From: Kineosporia aurantiaca JCM 3230
Lineage (GTDB): Bacteria; Actinomycetota; Actinomycetes; Actinomycetales; Kineosporiaceae
Assembly: GCA_000719025.1 (NCBI GenBank)
Contig: JODP01000001.1
Span: 372,001-436,000, forward strand
DNA length: 64,000 nt
Direction: 5' to 3'
Shown here: positions 1 through 7,609 of the stretch, one piece after another
Layout: every line of letters begins with the position of its first letter
How positions within the stretch are numbered: the first letter of the stretch is position 1
Program-made: the position numbers and the translations under genes
The notes under the pieces: generated by a model
The model's database searches: none
The model's input: the letters and a program-made list of their open reading frames with translations, nothing else
Told to the model about the DNA's origin: nothing

Positions 1-286
1 CGATACCCCGATGGGCCGGATGCGCGGCGAGCATGCCGAACTCCCCTTCACCGGAAGGCAGCCGGCGCACGCGGACGGCGCCGAGCACCTGCCCCTCGCG
101 CTGGGCCACGGCCAGCTCCCCGGCCCGGATGACGGACGCCAGATCGTCCCGGTCCGTCCGGGCCGTCCCGGGCACCCAGATCCCCTTCTCCCCGTCCGCG
201 TACACCGTGTTGACCAGGTCGGTCACCTCGGCGACGAACGCGGCGTCCTCGGCCCGGGCGGGTGCGGCGATGCTGATCTCGGTCAT
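1..286 (-). CDS. GNAT family N-acetyltransferase (partial, C-terminus beyond left edge)
   Basis: Reading leftwards from an ATG whose complement is at 284-286, the frame stays open to the window edge and gives about 95 residues. It begins MTEISIAAPARAEDAAFVAE, continues with DLVNTVYADGEKGIW, and has the strand-loop pattern GAVRVRRLPSGEGEFGMLAA followed by HPAHRGIG. The last segment matches the start of the acetyl-CoA pyrophosphate-binding motif A (R/Q-x-x-G-x-G/A) of GNAT enzymes. The family transfers an acetyl group from acetyl-CoA to an amine; the substrate cannot be told from this fragment. The tRNA gene lies divergently 100 bp away. The frame and family are well supported; the C-terminal half is missing because of the window boundary, not because of a mutation. 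Confidence 0.8.
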   Translation of the reverse strand, partial: MTEISIAAPARAEDAAFVAEVTDLVNTVYADGEKGIWVPGTARTDRDDLASVIRAGELAVAQREGQVLGAVRVRRLPSGEGEFGMLAAHPAHRGI

Positions 287-369
287 GACCGTCCATGATG
301 GACGATCCGGGGCGGCCGGGGCACCCGGGAGACCGCCGTGCCGATTCGGAGCATCGGGCCGGACGATGC

Positions 370-375
370 TAGTCT
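370..375 (+). promoter_or_regulatory. Candidate -10 box (TAGTCT) for the tRNA gene
   Basis: TAGTCT fits the actinobacterial -10 pattern TAnnnT and ends 11 bases before the first base of the tRNA, leaving a short 5' leader as is usual. I see no convincing -35 hexamer. Weak, position-based call. Confidence 0.3.
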
Positions 376-386
376 CTCTTTTCGTT

Positions 387-460
387 GGGGCTATAGCGCA
401 GTCTGGTAGCGCACCTCGTTCGCATCGAGGGGGTCTGGGGTTCGAATCCCCATAGCTCCA
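387..460 (+). tRNA. tRNA-Ala, anticodon CGC
   Basis: A full cloverleaf folds by eye. The acceptor stem GGGGCTA (387-393) pairs with TAGCTCC (453-459), including a G3-U70 wobble, the identity element of alanine tRNA. The D arm has GCGC stems. The anticodon stem CCTCG/CGAGG encloses loop TTCGCAT, giving anticodon CGC (codon GCG, Ala). The T arm is TGGGG-TTCGAAT-CCCCA. The discriminator base is A460. The following bases are CCG, so the CCA end is not encoded. GCG is a common codon in a genome of this composition. Confidence 0.95.
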
Positions 461-467
461 CCGCAGG

Positions 468-505
468 TCAGGGGCGGTTTCCCACTCTCGGGAAGCCGCC
501 CCTGA
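468..505 (+). terminator. Terminator hairpin after tRNA-Ala
   Basis: A 16-bp inverted repeat (468-483 against 490-505) with one G-T pair and a 6-base loop begins 7 bases after the tRNA. There is no long T run, as is typical in high-GC actinobacteria. It also sits about 33 bases beyond the stop of the convergent RTX-like gene, so it could serve both directions. Confidence 0.8.
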
Positions 506-538
506 CGGCTTTGTAAGCTGCGAAAGCGGGTCCGCCCA

Positions 539-1486
539 TCACCTGGCCACGGTGATGTCCCGCCCGGGTCCACCCACCAGACGATCACGGCCCAGACCAC
601 CGTGGAGCTGGTCGTTGCCGGTGCCACCGAGGATCGTGTCGTTGCCCTTGCGACCCCACAACTGATCGTCGCCCGCGCCGCCGTTCAGCTCGTCATCTCC
701 GTCCCCACCATCGATCAGGTCGTTCCCGGCGCCACCGGACAACGTCTGGCGGCCCTGGCCTCCGAAAATCTGGTCGTCGCCGTTCCCGCCGGAAGCTGTC
801 CCGTTGCCGTGGAAGTAGGAGGTGCCGTCGTCGGGGGTTCGGGCGGGTCCGCGCATCGAGATCCAGTCGTCGCCGTTGCCGCCCTGCACCAGGCTCAGCC
901 AACTCGGCCTGCCGGCCACGACGTGGTCGTTGCCGTCCTGACCGTAGACCGCGCTGGTATCCCTCAGTTTCCCGGGCTGACGGGTGATGGCCGTGTCATC
1001 GCCGGGGCCGAGCCAGAACTTGTTGAAGACCTCGAGGTCCTTGGGGTTGTGCACCCGCACCGTGTCGTCCCCGTCGCGCAGCAGGAACCTGCCCATGTCA
1101 GGAATCCCGTAGAGGCTCGCCCCGCCACCTCCACCACCGTCTCCGTTGCCTTCGCTGTCGCCGGCCCAGGGCACCGTGCACCGGACCCGGGTCAGGTCCG
1201 ACGGGCGGGGATGGGTGCAGCCGTGGCCGGTGGCCCGGATCTCGTAGACGTCGTCGATCAGATAGACGGTCCTGACCCCCACATGGCTCGACACCAGCGT
1301 CACCGACAGTCGGTTGGCCTGGTCAGGAGCCGCACTGTAAACGAGCCGGCCAATGTCTATGCGCACGGTGGCCGGGCCGACCACGGCCTGTGCAGGCGCG
1401 GCGAGCGAGAGACAGCCCAAGGTTGTCGCGGACAGGACGATTGCCGTCCGGAAAGATCCTCGTTGCAAGCACAATGACCACTTCAT
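539..1486 (-). CDS. Secreted calcium-binding protein with C-terminal RTX nonapeptide repeats
   Basis: 315 residues from the ATG at 1484-1486. That start gives a clean Sec signal peptide (MKWSLCLQRGSFRTAIVLSA, cleavage near APAQA-VV) with a GGGGGA purine run just upstream; a longer frame to 1582 would bury the signal. The middle (about residues 35-210) has no domain I recognise. It contains a Gly run and blocks such as RDGDDTVRVHN and GNDHVV that look like degenerate repeats. The C-terminal 90 residues hold about seven RTX-type units of the form GGxGxDxhx (GGAGNDLIDGG, GGAGDDQLWG, GGTGNDQLHGG), which bind calcium as a parallel beta-roll. Classical RTX proteins leave by type I secretion, but the signal peptide points to Sec export here. 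No ABC exporter is nearby and no enzymatic domain is visible, so the role is unknown. Convergent with the tRNA. Confidence 0.85.
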   Translation of the reverse strand: MKWSLCLQRGSFRTAIVLSATTLGCLSLAAPAQAVVGPATVRIDIGRLVYSAAPDQANRLSVTLVSSHVGVRTVYLIDDVYEIRATGHGCTHPRPSDLTRVRCTVPWAGDSEGNGDGGGGGGASLYGIPDMGRFLLRDGDDTVRVHNPKDLEVFNKFWLGPGDDTAITRQPGKLRDTSAVYGQDGNDHVVAGRPSWLSLVQGGNGDDWISMRGPARTPDDGTSYFHGNGTASGGNGDDQIFGGQGRQTLSGGAGNDLIDGGDGDDELNGGAGDDQLWGRKGNDTILGGTGNDQLHGGLGRDRLVGGPGRDITVAR

Positions 1487-1675
1487 GACAGTCCCCCGAA
1501 GATGTCGGAACGCGGTCAGCGAGCATGCCAGCTCACCTGCGACAACGGGGGGACGCCGACGCGCGGGTCGCACCAAGCACACCTGCCCCAGTCATGGTCG
1601 ATGGTTTGAATGCTTACCACGTGGTCGAGATTCATGTACTTTCCTTCACGACACCGCCCAAAGGAGGGTTCCCCG

Positions 1676-3913
1676 ATGAGCTCAGGTAAGGCCGAGGTCT
1701 CGCCCCGCGTCGAGAAGCTGCTGGCGAGCATGACGCCGGCCGAGAAGATCGGTCAGCTGATCCAGTACTTCTACTTCCAGTTGCCGGAGAGTGACGTCGA
1801 CTCCGGACTGCCGGAACGGCAGACCGATCTGGTCGAGCAGGCCCTGGCGGCCGGCCGGGCCGGCTCGCTGCTGTTCGTGACCGACCCCGCGACCTCGAAC
1901 CGGCTGCAGCGCCAGGCCGTCGCCGGTAGTGCGCACGGCATTCCGGTGCTGTTCGGGTTCGACGTGATCCACGGGCTGCGGACCATCTTCCCGGTGCCGA
2001 TCGCCCTGGCCGCCTCCTGGAACCCGGAGCTGATCGAGCAGGCGCAGACCGTCGCCGCCCGGGAGGCACGGGCCGTCGGGATCCACTGGGCGTTCGCCCC
2101 GATGGTCGACATCGCCCGCGACCCGCGCTGGGGCCGGATGATCGAGGGCGCGGGTGAGGACCCGTTCCTGGCCGCGGCGGTGGCGGCCGCCCAGGTGCGC
2201 GGCTTCCAGGGTTCTCACCTGGGCGCCGACGAGCACATCATCGCCGGGCCCAAGCATTTCGCCGGGTACGGCGCCGCTGTCGGGGGCCGGGACTACGACG
2301 AGGTCGACCTGTCCGACCAGGAACTGTGGAACACCTACCTGCCGCCGTTCCAGGCCGCGATCGACGCCGGGGCGGGCAACATCATGTCCGCCTACATGGA
2401 CCTCAACGGCGTACCCGCCACCGGTAACCGCTGGCTGCTGCACGACGTGCTGCGGGAGGGGCTCGGGTTCGAGGGCTTCGTCGTCTCGGACGCCAACTCC
2501 GCCCGCGACCTCGAGACCCACCACTTCGCCGCCGATCTCCCCGACGCCGGCGTCCGGGCCCTGAACGCGGGCCTGGACCTGGAGATGACCATTGTGGAGC
2601 CCGCCTACGGCCACCTCGACGAGGCGCTCGCCGACGGCCGGGTCGACCTCGAGCGGATCGACGCGAGCGTCCGCCGGCTCCTGGCCGTCAAGGAGGCCCT
2701 CGGCCTGCTCGACAACCCGTTCGTGGACGAGGACGCGGCCCGGGTCACCCTGGCCGACCCGGCTCACCGCGACGCCGCCCGCGAGGCCGCGGAAGGTTCC
2801 GCGGTCCTGCTCCGCAACGAGGGCGACCTCCTCCCCCTGGCCGCCACCAGCGTCCAAAAGCTCGCCGTCATCGGCCCTCTGGCCGACTCGAAGCGGGACA
2901 CCCTGGGACCGTGGATCTTCGACTACGACCTCGAGGAGACGGTCACCGTCCTGGACGGGATCCGCAGCCACCTGGAGCAGCCGACGGTCGAGGTGACCTA
3001 CGCCGCCGGGGTGCCCGCATTCGCCCGGAAGTACCCGTCGATGTTCGACATGTGGGGTGACGGCAGTCGCGCCGACGAGAATGCCGACGCCGAGGCCGAG
3101 CTGGCGAACGCGGTGCGGACCGCCACCGAGGCGGACGTCGCGGTCGTGGTGATCGGCGAACGTCAGGACATGATCGGCGAGCACGCCTCCCGCGCCAGTC
3201 TCGATCTGCCCGGCAATCAGCTGGCCCTGCTGCAGGCGGTCGTCGCCACCGGCACCCCGACCGTCGTGGTCCTGCTCAGCGGGCGTCCGTTGGATCTGCG
3301 CTGGGCCCAGGAGAACGTGCCCGCGATCCTGCAGGTCTGGTACCCGGGCACGCGTGGAGGCGAGGCGGTCGCCAATCTCCTGTTCGGCCAGGCCGTTCCG
3401 GGCGGAAAGCTTCCGTTCAGCTGGCCCCGCACAGCTGGGCAGATCCCGATGCACTACGCCCACACCCGTTCCCACTCACCGGAGAATCAGGGCCGGCGCT
3501 ATTGGGACGAGGAGAGCACCCCGCTCTACCCCTTCGGGCACGGGCTCAGCTATGCGACTTTCGAGTACGCCAATCCGAGCGTCAGTGCGGCGAGCGTGGG
3601 CCGGGACGAGAGTGTCACCGTGGGTGTGGATGTCACCAACACCTCCGGCCAGGACGGGGTCGAGGTCGCCCAGCTGTACCTGCACCAGCGCTACGGCTCG
3701 TCGTCCCGCCCGGTGCGCCTGCTGAAGGGTTTTCAGCGGGTTCCCGTCGCGGCGGGCCAGACCATCCGGGTCGAGTTCACCATCAGCCCGGCCGAACGAC
3801 GTTACTGGAGCAGTGCCACCCGGGACTGGGTGCTCGACGCCACGGTGTTCGACGTCTGGGTCGGCACCAACTCCGAGGCTGAACTGCACACCGAGTTCAC
3901 CGTTCAGAGATAG
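1676..3913 (+). CDS. Glycoside hydrolase family 3 beta-glucosidase (BglX type)
   Basis: 745 residues. The start is set by AAAGGAGGG at about 1659-1667, ahead of the ATG at 1676; the open frame extends further upstream but without a comparable SD. There is no signal peptide, so the enzyme is probably cytoplasmic and hydrolyses imported beta-glucosides or xylosides. GH3 landmarks: N-terminal barrel with IGQLIQYFYFQLPES, the substrate loop KHFAGYGAAVGGRDY, and nucleophile Asp272 in GFVVSDANSA. The alpha/beta sandwich carries GERQDMIGEHASRASLDLPG with the probable acid/base Glu, and PFSWPRTAGQIP. The C-terminus (about 640-745) is a fibronectin-III-like domain (VTVGVDVTNTSGQDGVEVAQ). This is the full three-domain length of the BglX group. 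The nucleophile motif has SDAN rather than the common SDW. Its stop overlaps the convergent small gene by 10 bp. Confidence 0.93.
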   Translation: MSSGKAEVSPRVEKLLASMTPAEKIGQLIQYFYFQLPESDVDSGLPERQTDLVEQALAAGRAGSLLFVTDPATSNRLQRQAVAGSAHGIPVLFGFDVIHGLRTIFPVPIALAASWNPELIEQAQTVAAREARAVGIHWAFAPMVDIARDPRWGRMIEGAGEDPFLAAAVAAAQVRGFQGSHLGADEHIIAGPKHFAGYGAAVGGRDYDEVDLSDQELWNTYLPPFQAAIDAGAGNIMSAYMDLNGVPATGNRWLLHDVLREGLGFEGFVVSDANSARDLETHHFAADLPDAGVRALNAGLDLEMTIVEPAYGHLDEALADGRVDLERIDASVRRLLAVKEALGLLDNPFVDEDAARVTLADPAHRDAAREAAEGSAVLLRNEGDLLPLAATSVQKLAVIGPLADSKRDTLGPWIFDYDLEETVTVLDGIRSHLEQPTVEVTYAAGVPAFARKYPSMFDMWGDGSRADENADAEAELANAVRTATEADVAVVVIGERQDMIGEHASRASLDLPGNQLALLQAVVATGTPTVVVLLSGRPLDLRWAQENVPAILQVWYPGTRGGEAVANLLFGQAVPGGKLPFSWPRTAGQIPMHYAHTRSHSPENQGRRYWDEESTPLYPFGHGLSYATFEYANPSVSAASVGRDESVTVGVDVTNTSGQDGVEVAQLYLHQRYGSSSRPVRLLKGFQRVPVAAGQTIRVEFTISPAERRYWSSATRDWVLDATVFDVWVGTNSEAELHTEFTVQR

Positions 3914-4170
3914 AGGTCCACGCCCTGGGTGGCCGAGGCGGTGCTCGACGCGGTGGTCGACGCGGTGCTCGACGCGGTGGTCGACGGGGTCGCTGACGCG
4001 GTCGCGATGGCGGCCTGGTCCAGGGTGATCCGGGCCTGGTCCAGGTCCAGCACCTGCTGGTCGGCCTTGGCCTTCTGGTCGGCCGCGAGGGCGCGCTGAT
4101 CGGCCTGGAGCTGCTTCTGCAGGGCGGCCAGGCTGGACGAGCCGGACCCACCGACGGAACTGACGCTCAT
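3904..4170 (-). CDS. Small Ser/Gln-rich coiled-coil protein of unknown function
   Basis: 88 residues from an ATG preceded by GGAGGTGGAG, an excellent SD. The N-terminus is Gly/Ser-rich (MSVSSVGGSGSSSLAALQ). It is followed by a hydrophilic heptad-like stretch rich in Gln, Ala and Asp (QKQLQADQRALAADQKAKAD), predicted as one long amphipathic helix or coiled coil. The tail is a low-complexity Thr/Ser/Ala repeat (TASSTASTTASSTASAT). There is no signal peptide or membrane segment. The composition recalls FlxA-like small proteins, but I do not claim homology. It converges on the beta-glucosidase with a 10-bp overlap. The strong SD and start position make it likely real; function unknown. Confidence 0.65.
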   Translation of the reverse strand: MSVSSVGGSGSSSLAALQKQLQADQRALAADQKAKADQQVLDLDQARITLDQAAIATASATPSTTASSTASTTASSTASATQGVDLYL

Positions 4171-4263
4171 TTCTCCACCTCCGACGAGGATGACTGGGAT
4201 GTCAGTTCCGTCGGCCCGGGTCGGCCGGCCGTGAGGAACGGTGACTGTGAGAAGGCTGTGGAC

Positions 4264-4611
4264 CTATTTGGCGGCGTCCTTCACCTCGGTGCCGTCGGCC
4301 GCCATCACGTGCCAGACGTCCTTGAGGCCCTGGCCCTTGACGTCACCCGGGGCCGTGTCCTGGGCAAACGTGTACAAAGGGTAGCCATTCACGGTGACCT
4401 GCAGGTCACCATCGGTCCCGGTGATCGTGCCGACCTTGCCGGTGACCCCCGTGACAGTGGGCGTGGCGGAGCCGGCGTCGATCGCGGGCCAGGCAGTGGC
4501 GCAGTCGCCGGTGCACACGCTTTTGCCCGAGCCGGGCTTGTCCTGGTCGAAGATGTAGGCGGTCATTCCTTTGCCGTCGACCACGATCTGGCCGAGGCTG
4601 CTGTCGGCCAC
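4264..4611 (-). pseudogene. 5'-truncated remnant of a COG4315-type secreted repeat lipoprotein
   Basis: 115 codons from a GTG at 4609-4611. The body matches the lipoprotein_15 / COG4315 repeat family: SSLGQIVVDGKGMTAYIFDQ, then CTGDCATAWPA, then VNGYPLYTFAQD and GQGLKDVWHVM. Two such repeats are normal. Family members begin with a lipoprotein signal peptide and a spacer, which are missing here. Upstream of the GTG the frame reads only PGPDGCDLG and then hits a stop near 4639-4641, and no SD precedes the GTG. The DNA right behind it reads as the tail of a different gene in the + direction. I infer a deletion that removed the promoter and signal peptide. A cytoplasmic short form cannot be excluded, so coding status is uncertain. 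Confidence 0.5.
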
Positions 4612-4628
4612 GCCGAGGTCGCAGCCAT

Positions 4629-4730
4629 CAGGCCCAGGTCACCGGGGCGACCTCGTTCGCCACCGACGAGGTGCACGAAGTGCAGGTCACCGGGCCGGAC
4701 GGCACGCTGCTGGCGGCCGGGCGGATCTGA
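4629..4730 (+). pseudogene. Possible 3' remnant of an unidentified gene
   Basis: In one + frame ending at the TGA at 4728-4730 the DNA reads QAQVTGATSFATDEVHEVQV and then TGPDGTLLAAGRI. This looks like a beta-rich C-terminal protein segment with ordinary high-GC codon use. There is no start, and the frame upstream runs antisense through the truncated lipoprotein. It may be the tail of a gene lost in the same rearrangement. The family is not recognised, and it could be chance. Confidence 0.25.
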
Positions 4731-4785
4731 TCACGGAGCGGAACGGGCCCCGACCGGGCCCGGGACAGGCCTTAGACTCCGCCGC

Positions 4786-5004
4786 ATGCCCAAGCTTTTC
4801 CCCGTGGTTCCCCGCGGCTTCGACCAGGCCCAGGTCGACGCCCTGTTCGCCCAGGTCGACGCGGCCGTCGCCGGCGGCGACGCCGACGCCCGGGCCGCCG
4901 CCCGGGAGGCCCTGACCAGCACCGTGTTCGAGTTCCGGGACCGGGGCTACGCCCCCACCGACGTCTCGATGGCGGTCGATCAGCGGCTCACCGCGCTCAG
5001 CTGA
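4786..5004 (+). CDS. Small DivIVA-domain-like protein
   Basis: 72 residues. The N-terminus LFPVVPRGFDQAQVDALFAQ matches the first conserved block of DivIVA/Wag31-type domains (F-x-x-V-x-x-G-Y/F-D-x-x-x-V-D-x-F/L). A short acidic-alanine helix follows (AREALTSTVFEFRDRGYAPT), ending in VSMAVDQRLTALS. Full DivIVA proteins are several-fold longer with coiled coils, so this is a single-domain miniature of the kind common in actinobacteria. There it usually appears as a DivIVA-domain hypothetical protein. A -10-like TTAGACT lies at 4772-4778, only 7 bases before the ATG, and no SD is visible, so the mRNA is probably leaderless. A hairpin terminator follows at 5012. Its role in polar growth or division is only suggested by the domain. 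Confidence 0.75.
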   Translation: MPKLFPVVPRGFDQAQVDALFAQVDAAVAGGDADARAAAREALTSTVFEFRDRGYAPTDVSMAVDQRLTALS

Positions 5005-5011
5005 CCCTTGC

Positions 5012-5037
5012 GGTGCCCCGGAGGATCCCGGGGCACC
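5012..5037. terminator. Bidirectional hairpin between DivIVA-like gene and carbonic anhydrase
   Basis: A perfect 10-bp inverted repeat, GGTGCCCCGG (5012-5021) and CCGGGGCACC (5028-5037), with a 6-base loop. It lies 8 bases after one stop codon and about 40 bases beyond the convergent stop. No U-tract. Confidence 0.75.
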
Positions 5038-5078
5038 CCCCGCACAACCGTCAGTCAGCACGACCGTCAGTCAGTAGG

Positions 5079-5807
5079 TCAGTCGGTCACCGGGCGGGCC
5101 AGGCCGGTGTCCAGCTCGTAGACCACCGGGACGATGCCCAGCCCGGCAGTGCTGGCGGCGTCGTTGACGATCGAGGAGCGCGCCCGCAGCAGGTCCACCG
5201 TGGAGCGGGTGTGATAGCGGCCCAGATCGTCCAGATCGGACAGGCCGGCGCGCTGACCACTGGCGATGTCGCAGGTCAGGCGCTCGACCAGACCGCGGAT
5301 GTAGCCGCTCGGCACCGAGCCCTGGTCCAGGGTCTTGGCTGCGGCGGCCACGGCCCCGCAGCTCTGGTGGCCGAGGATCACGATCAGGTCCACGCCGAGT
5401 ACGGCCACCCCGTACTCGACCGAGCCGAGCACGGCCTCGTCCAGGGCGTGCCCGGCCGTGCGGACCACGAACAGGTCGCCGATGCCCTGGTCGAACAGCA
5501 GCTCGGCCGGCACCCGGGAGTCGGCGCAGCCGATCACCAGGGCGAACGGGGCCTGGCCGTCGACCAGTTCGACCCGGCGCTTGGGGCTGCGGGACGGCCC
5601 GGCCTCACTCGTGCCGTCGGCCCAGCGCTGGTTGCCGGCCTCGAGCCGGGCCCAGGCGCGGGCGGCCCGGTCGTCCGGGGCCACGCGCTGGGCGGGCACC
5701 GCGGTCTTGCGGGGCGCCCTGGTGGAGGCTTTCGGTGCGGCCGTCTTCGTCGACGCCTTCTTCGGCTTCTTGACGGACGCGGTGGTCCCGGGGGCCGACG
5801 TGGTCAT
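5079..5807 (-). CDS. Beta-class carbonic anhydrase with basic N-terminal tail
   Basis: 242 residues from the ATG at 5805-5807, preceded by TTGGAGGAC. It interconverts CO2 and bicarbonate using zinc. The ligands are visible: Cys in GCADSRVPAEL (the CxDxR dyad) and His/Cys in GHQSCGAVAA. RTAGHALDEAVLGSVEYGVA is the usual following block. Residues 1-45 are an extra low-complexity extension rich in Lys, Ala, Thr and Pro (SVKKPKKASTKTAAPKAST, RAPRKTA) that resembles a histone-H1-like nucleic-acid-binding tail and is not part of the enzyme fold. The gene follows the chemoreceptor gene by 37 bp on the same strand and could share its transcript. The enzyme assignment is firm; the purpose of the tail is unknown. 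Confidence 0.92.
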   Translation of the reverse strand: MTTSAPGTTASVKKPKKASTKTAAPKASTRAPRKTAVPAQRVAPDDRAARAWARLEAGNQRWADGTSEAGPSRSPKRRVELVDGQAPFALVIGCADSRVPAELLFDQGIGDLFVVRTAGHALDEAVLGSVEYGVAVLGVDLIVILGHQSCGAVAAAAKTLDQGSVPSGYIRGLVERLTCDIASGQRAGLSDLDDLGRYHTRSTVDLLRARSSIVNDAASTAGLGIVPVVYELDTGLARPVTD

Positions 5808-5844
5808 GACAATGTCCTCCAACAGCGGGATTCGGTGGGGTGAG

Positions 5845-7395
5845 TCAGTCGAGGATCGCCCGGGTGACGTTCGCCTGGTCGGCGAGCACACCCTGGATCA
5901 GCTGCTGGGTCTGGTTGATCTCATCGACGGCGTGATGGATGTCGGCGAGTGAGCTGGTGACCGCCTCGACCCGGCTCTGGATCGCGTTCACCCGGTCACT
6001 GACGTCGGTAGTAGCTCGCTCGGTCTGCCCGGACAGTTCCTTGACCTCTTCGGCGACCACGGCGAAGCCCTTGCCGGACTGACCGGCCCGGGCCGCCTCG
6101 ATGGTGGCGTTCAGCGCCAGCAGCTTGGTCTGGGCGGCGATCGTCTGGATGTCCTGGACCACCTTGTTGATCTCGGCGCTGGCCTGGCCGAGCGCCTCGA
6201 CCTGGGTGTTGGCCTCCTCGCTGAGCCGGCCGCCGCGGGAGGCGACGTGCGAGGCCGAGGTGACGTTGCGTTCCACCTCGCCGATCGACTCCATCAGCCG
6301 GCCCCCGGCCGCCCGCAGCTGCTCCCGCGAGCCGAACCGTTCCATCGCCTGGCCGATCAGGAAAGCGGTGTTGCGCAGCGCCATCTCGCGGCTCTTGGCC
6401 ATGATCAGGGTGCGGGTGGCGAAGAAGTCGATGGTTCCGACGAACCGGCCGCTGACCGTGATCGGCAGGCAGACCCCGGACTTCACCCCGGCCCGGCCGG
6501 CGGCCGGGCTCCGCACGCAGTCGGTCAGCTCGGCCAGGTCCTCGACGAAGACGAAGTCGTTGCGGGCCCAGGCCCGGCCGGACAGGCCGACCCCCTGGGC
6601 GAACGAGGCCGACATGGTGACGTCGCGGAACTCGGCGTTGACGTCCCCGGACTCCTTGGCGAAGCGCAGCACCTGCGCGTCCTCGTCCAGCCGCCAGAAC
6701 GAGCCGTACTGCCAGTCGAAGTCCCGGCGGATGGTCTCCATCGCCACCCGCAGGGCCTCGTCCTCCGTGCTCACCGTGGTCAGCTCGCGGATCACGGTGG
6801 AGACCGCCTCGACGTCCTGGGCGGCCTTCTCCTGGCGGACGGCCTCGTGCAGCCGTTCCAGGGCCGAGGAGACCAGGATCCCGATCGCCCGGAGCACGGC
6901 GAGGCGATCCTCCGAAGGGTGCAGCACCTCGTTGGTGAAGAAGTCCATCGTCCCGACGACTTCGTTCTTCTCGATCAGGGGAAAGCAGACACCGCTGCGG
7001 ACGCCCTGCTTCATCGCGACGGGGGCCCGCACGCAGTCGGTCATCGTGCCCAGGTCCTCGACGAACACCAGGTCGCGCTGCCGCCAGGCCCGGCCGGACA
7101 GGCCGACCCCCTCGGCGAAGGACGCCTCCAGCGTCACCGCCCGGAACTCCGGGCCGACGTCCCCGCTCTCCTGTCCGAACCGCAGCACGTCGGCCGAGTG
7201 GTCGCGCACCCAGTAGGAGCCGTAGGCCCAGCCGAAGTGCTGGCGGACCGCCTCGAGCGAGAGCCGGATGGCCTCGTCCGGAGTGGTGGCGCGGCCGAGC
7301 CGGGAGACCACGTCGGTGACCGCCACGACGTCGAGGTGGGCCTCAGCCGCCACGTCCGACTGAGCCCACTGGTCCTTTGGTGCTCGCTTGAACAC
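5845..7395 (-). CDS. Soluble methyl-accepting chemotaxis-like receptor with two GAF domains
   Basis: About 516 residues. I choose the GTG at 7393-7395 because GAGGTGGAG sits 6 bases before it; a GTG four codons upstream is also possible. There are two tandem GAF domains (about 25-185 and 205-365) that are clear internal duplicates: each has FGW/FDWQYGS-W, RFxxESGDV, SFAxGVGLSGRAWxRxD, FVEDL, TDCVR and SGVCxP. They are followed by a methyl-accepting signalling domain ending in the conserved hairpin tip (KLLALNATIEAARAGQSGKG, then FAVVAEEVKELS). There is no membrane segment, so the receptor is cytoplasmic. The matching Cys in both GAF domains suggests ligand or cofactor sensing. No cheA or cheW is in the window, so the partner is elsewhere. 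Carbonic anhydrase follows on the same strand. Confidence 0.92.
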   Translation of the reverse strand: MFKRAPKDQWAQSDVAAEAHLDVVAVTDVVSRLGRATTPDEAIRLSLEAVRQHFGWAYGSYWVRDHSADVLRFGQESGDVGPEFRAVTLEASFAEGVGLSGRAWRQRDLVFVEDLGTMTDCVRAPVAMKQGVRSGVCFPLIEKNEVVGTMDFFTNEVLHPSEDRLAVLRAIGILVSSALERLHEAVRQEKAAQDVEAVSTVIRELTTVSTEDEALRVAMETIRRDFDWQYGSFWRLDEDAQVLRFAKESGDVNAEFRDVTMSASFAQGVGLSGRAWARNDFVFVEDLAELTDCVRSPAAGRAGVKSGVCLPITVSGRFVGTIDFFATRTLIMAKSREMALRNTAFLIGQAMERFGSREQLRAAGGRLMESIGEVERNVTSASHVASRGGRLSEEANTQVEALGQASAEINKVVQDIQTIAAQTKLLALNATIEAARAGQSGKGFAVVAEEVKELSGQTERATTDVSDRVNAIQSRVEAVTSSLADIHHAVDEINQTQQLIQGVLADQANVTRAILD

Positions 7396-7573
7396 TCGTC
7401 GCTCCACCTCGAAGAAGCCCTGCCCGGGGGAAACCCAAGGGTTCTTCGGCGTCCCCGACCGCGCTCCTTAACCGAAAGCGTCCTTCAAGATCCGAGACAA
7501 CTGGTGACGTCCGCGGGCGAACCGGGCACGGGCATAACTGGGCGCACCCAATGGTTGAAGACCCCGATCACGA

Positions 7574-7591
7574 TATAGTTGAGCGATCAAC
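7574..7591 (+). promoter_or_regulatory. Candidate -10 box overlapped by an inverted-repeat operator
   Basis: TATAGT at 7574-7579 is a good -10 box. It overlaps a perfect inverted repeat GTTGA-gcga-TCAAC (7578-7591), placed where transcription of the LLM gene (ATG 7610) would start. A repressor bound here would block the promoter. The regulator is unknown; the HxlR-type regulator downstream has a differently sequenced site. Confidence 0.45.
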
Positions 7592-7609
7592 CACAGTGGA
7601 GGATGCGAC

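Noticed and set aside
387..460. Reading the tRNA as tRNA-Met from the CAT within the loop
   Set aside because: Stem pairing fixes the loop as TTCGCAT, placing CGC at positions 34-36, and the G3-U70 pair is the alanine identity element.
4231..4785. Plus-strand frame running into the DivIVA-like gene from 4231
   Set aside because: The upstream part is antisense to the lipoprotein remnant and has shadow composition; the leaderless ATG at 4786 fits better.
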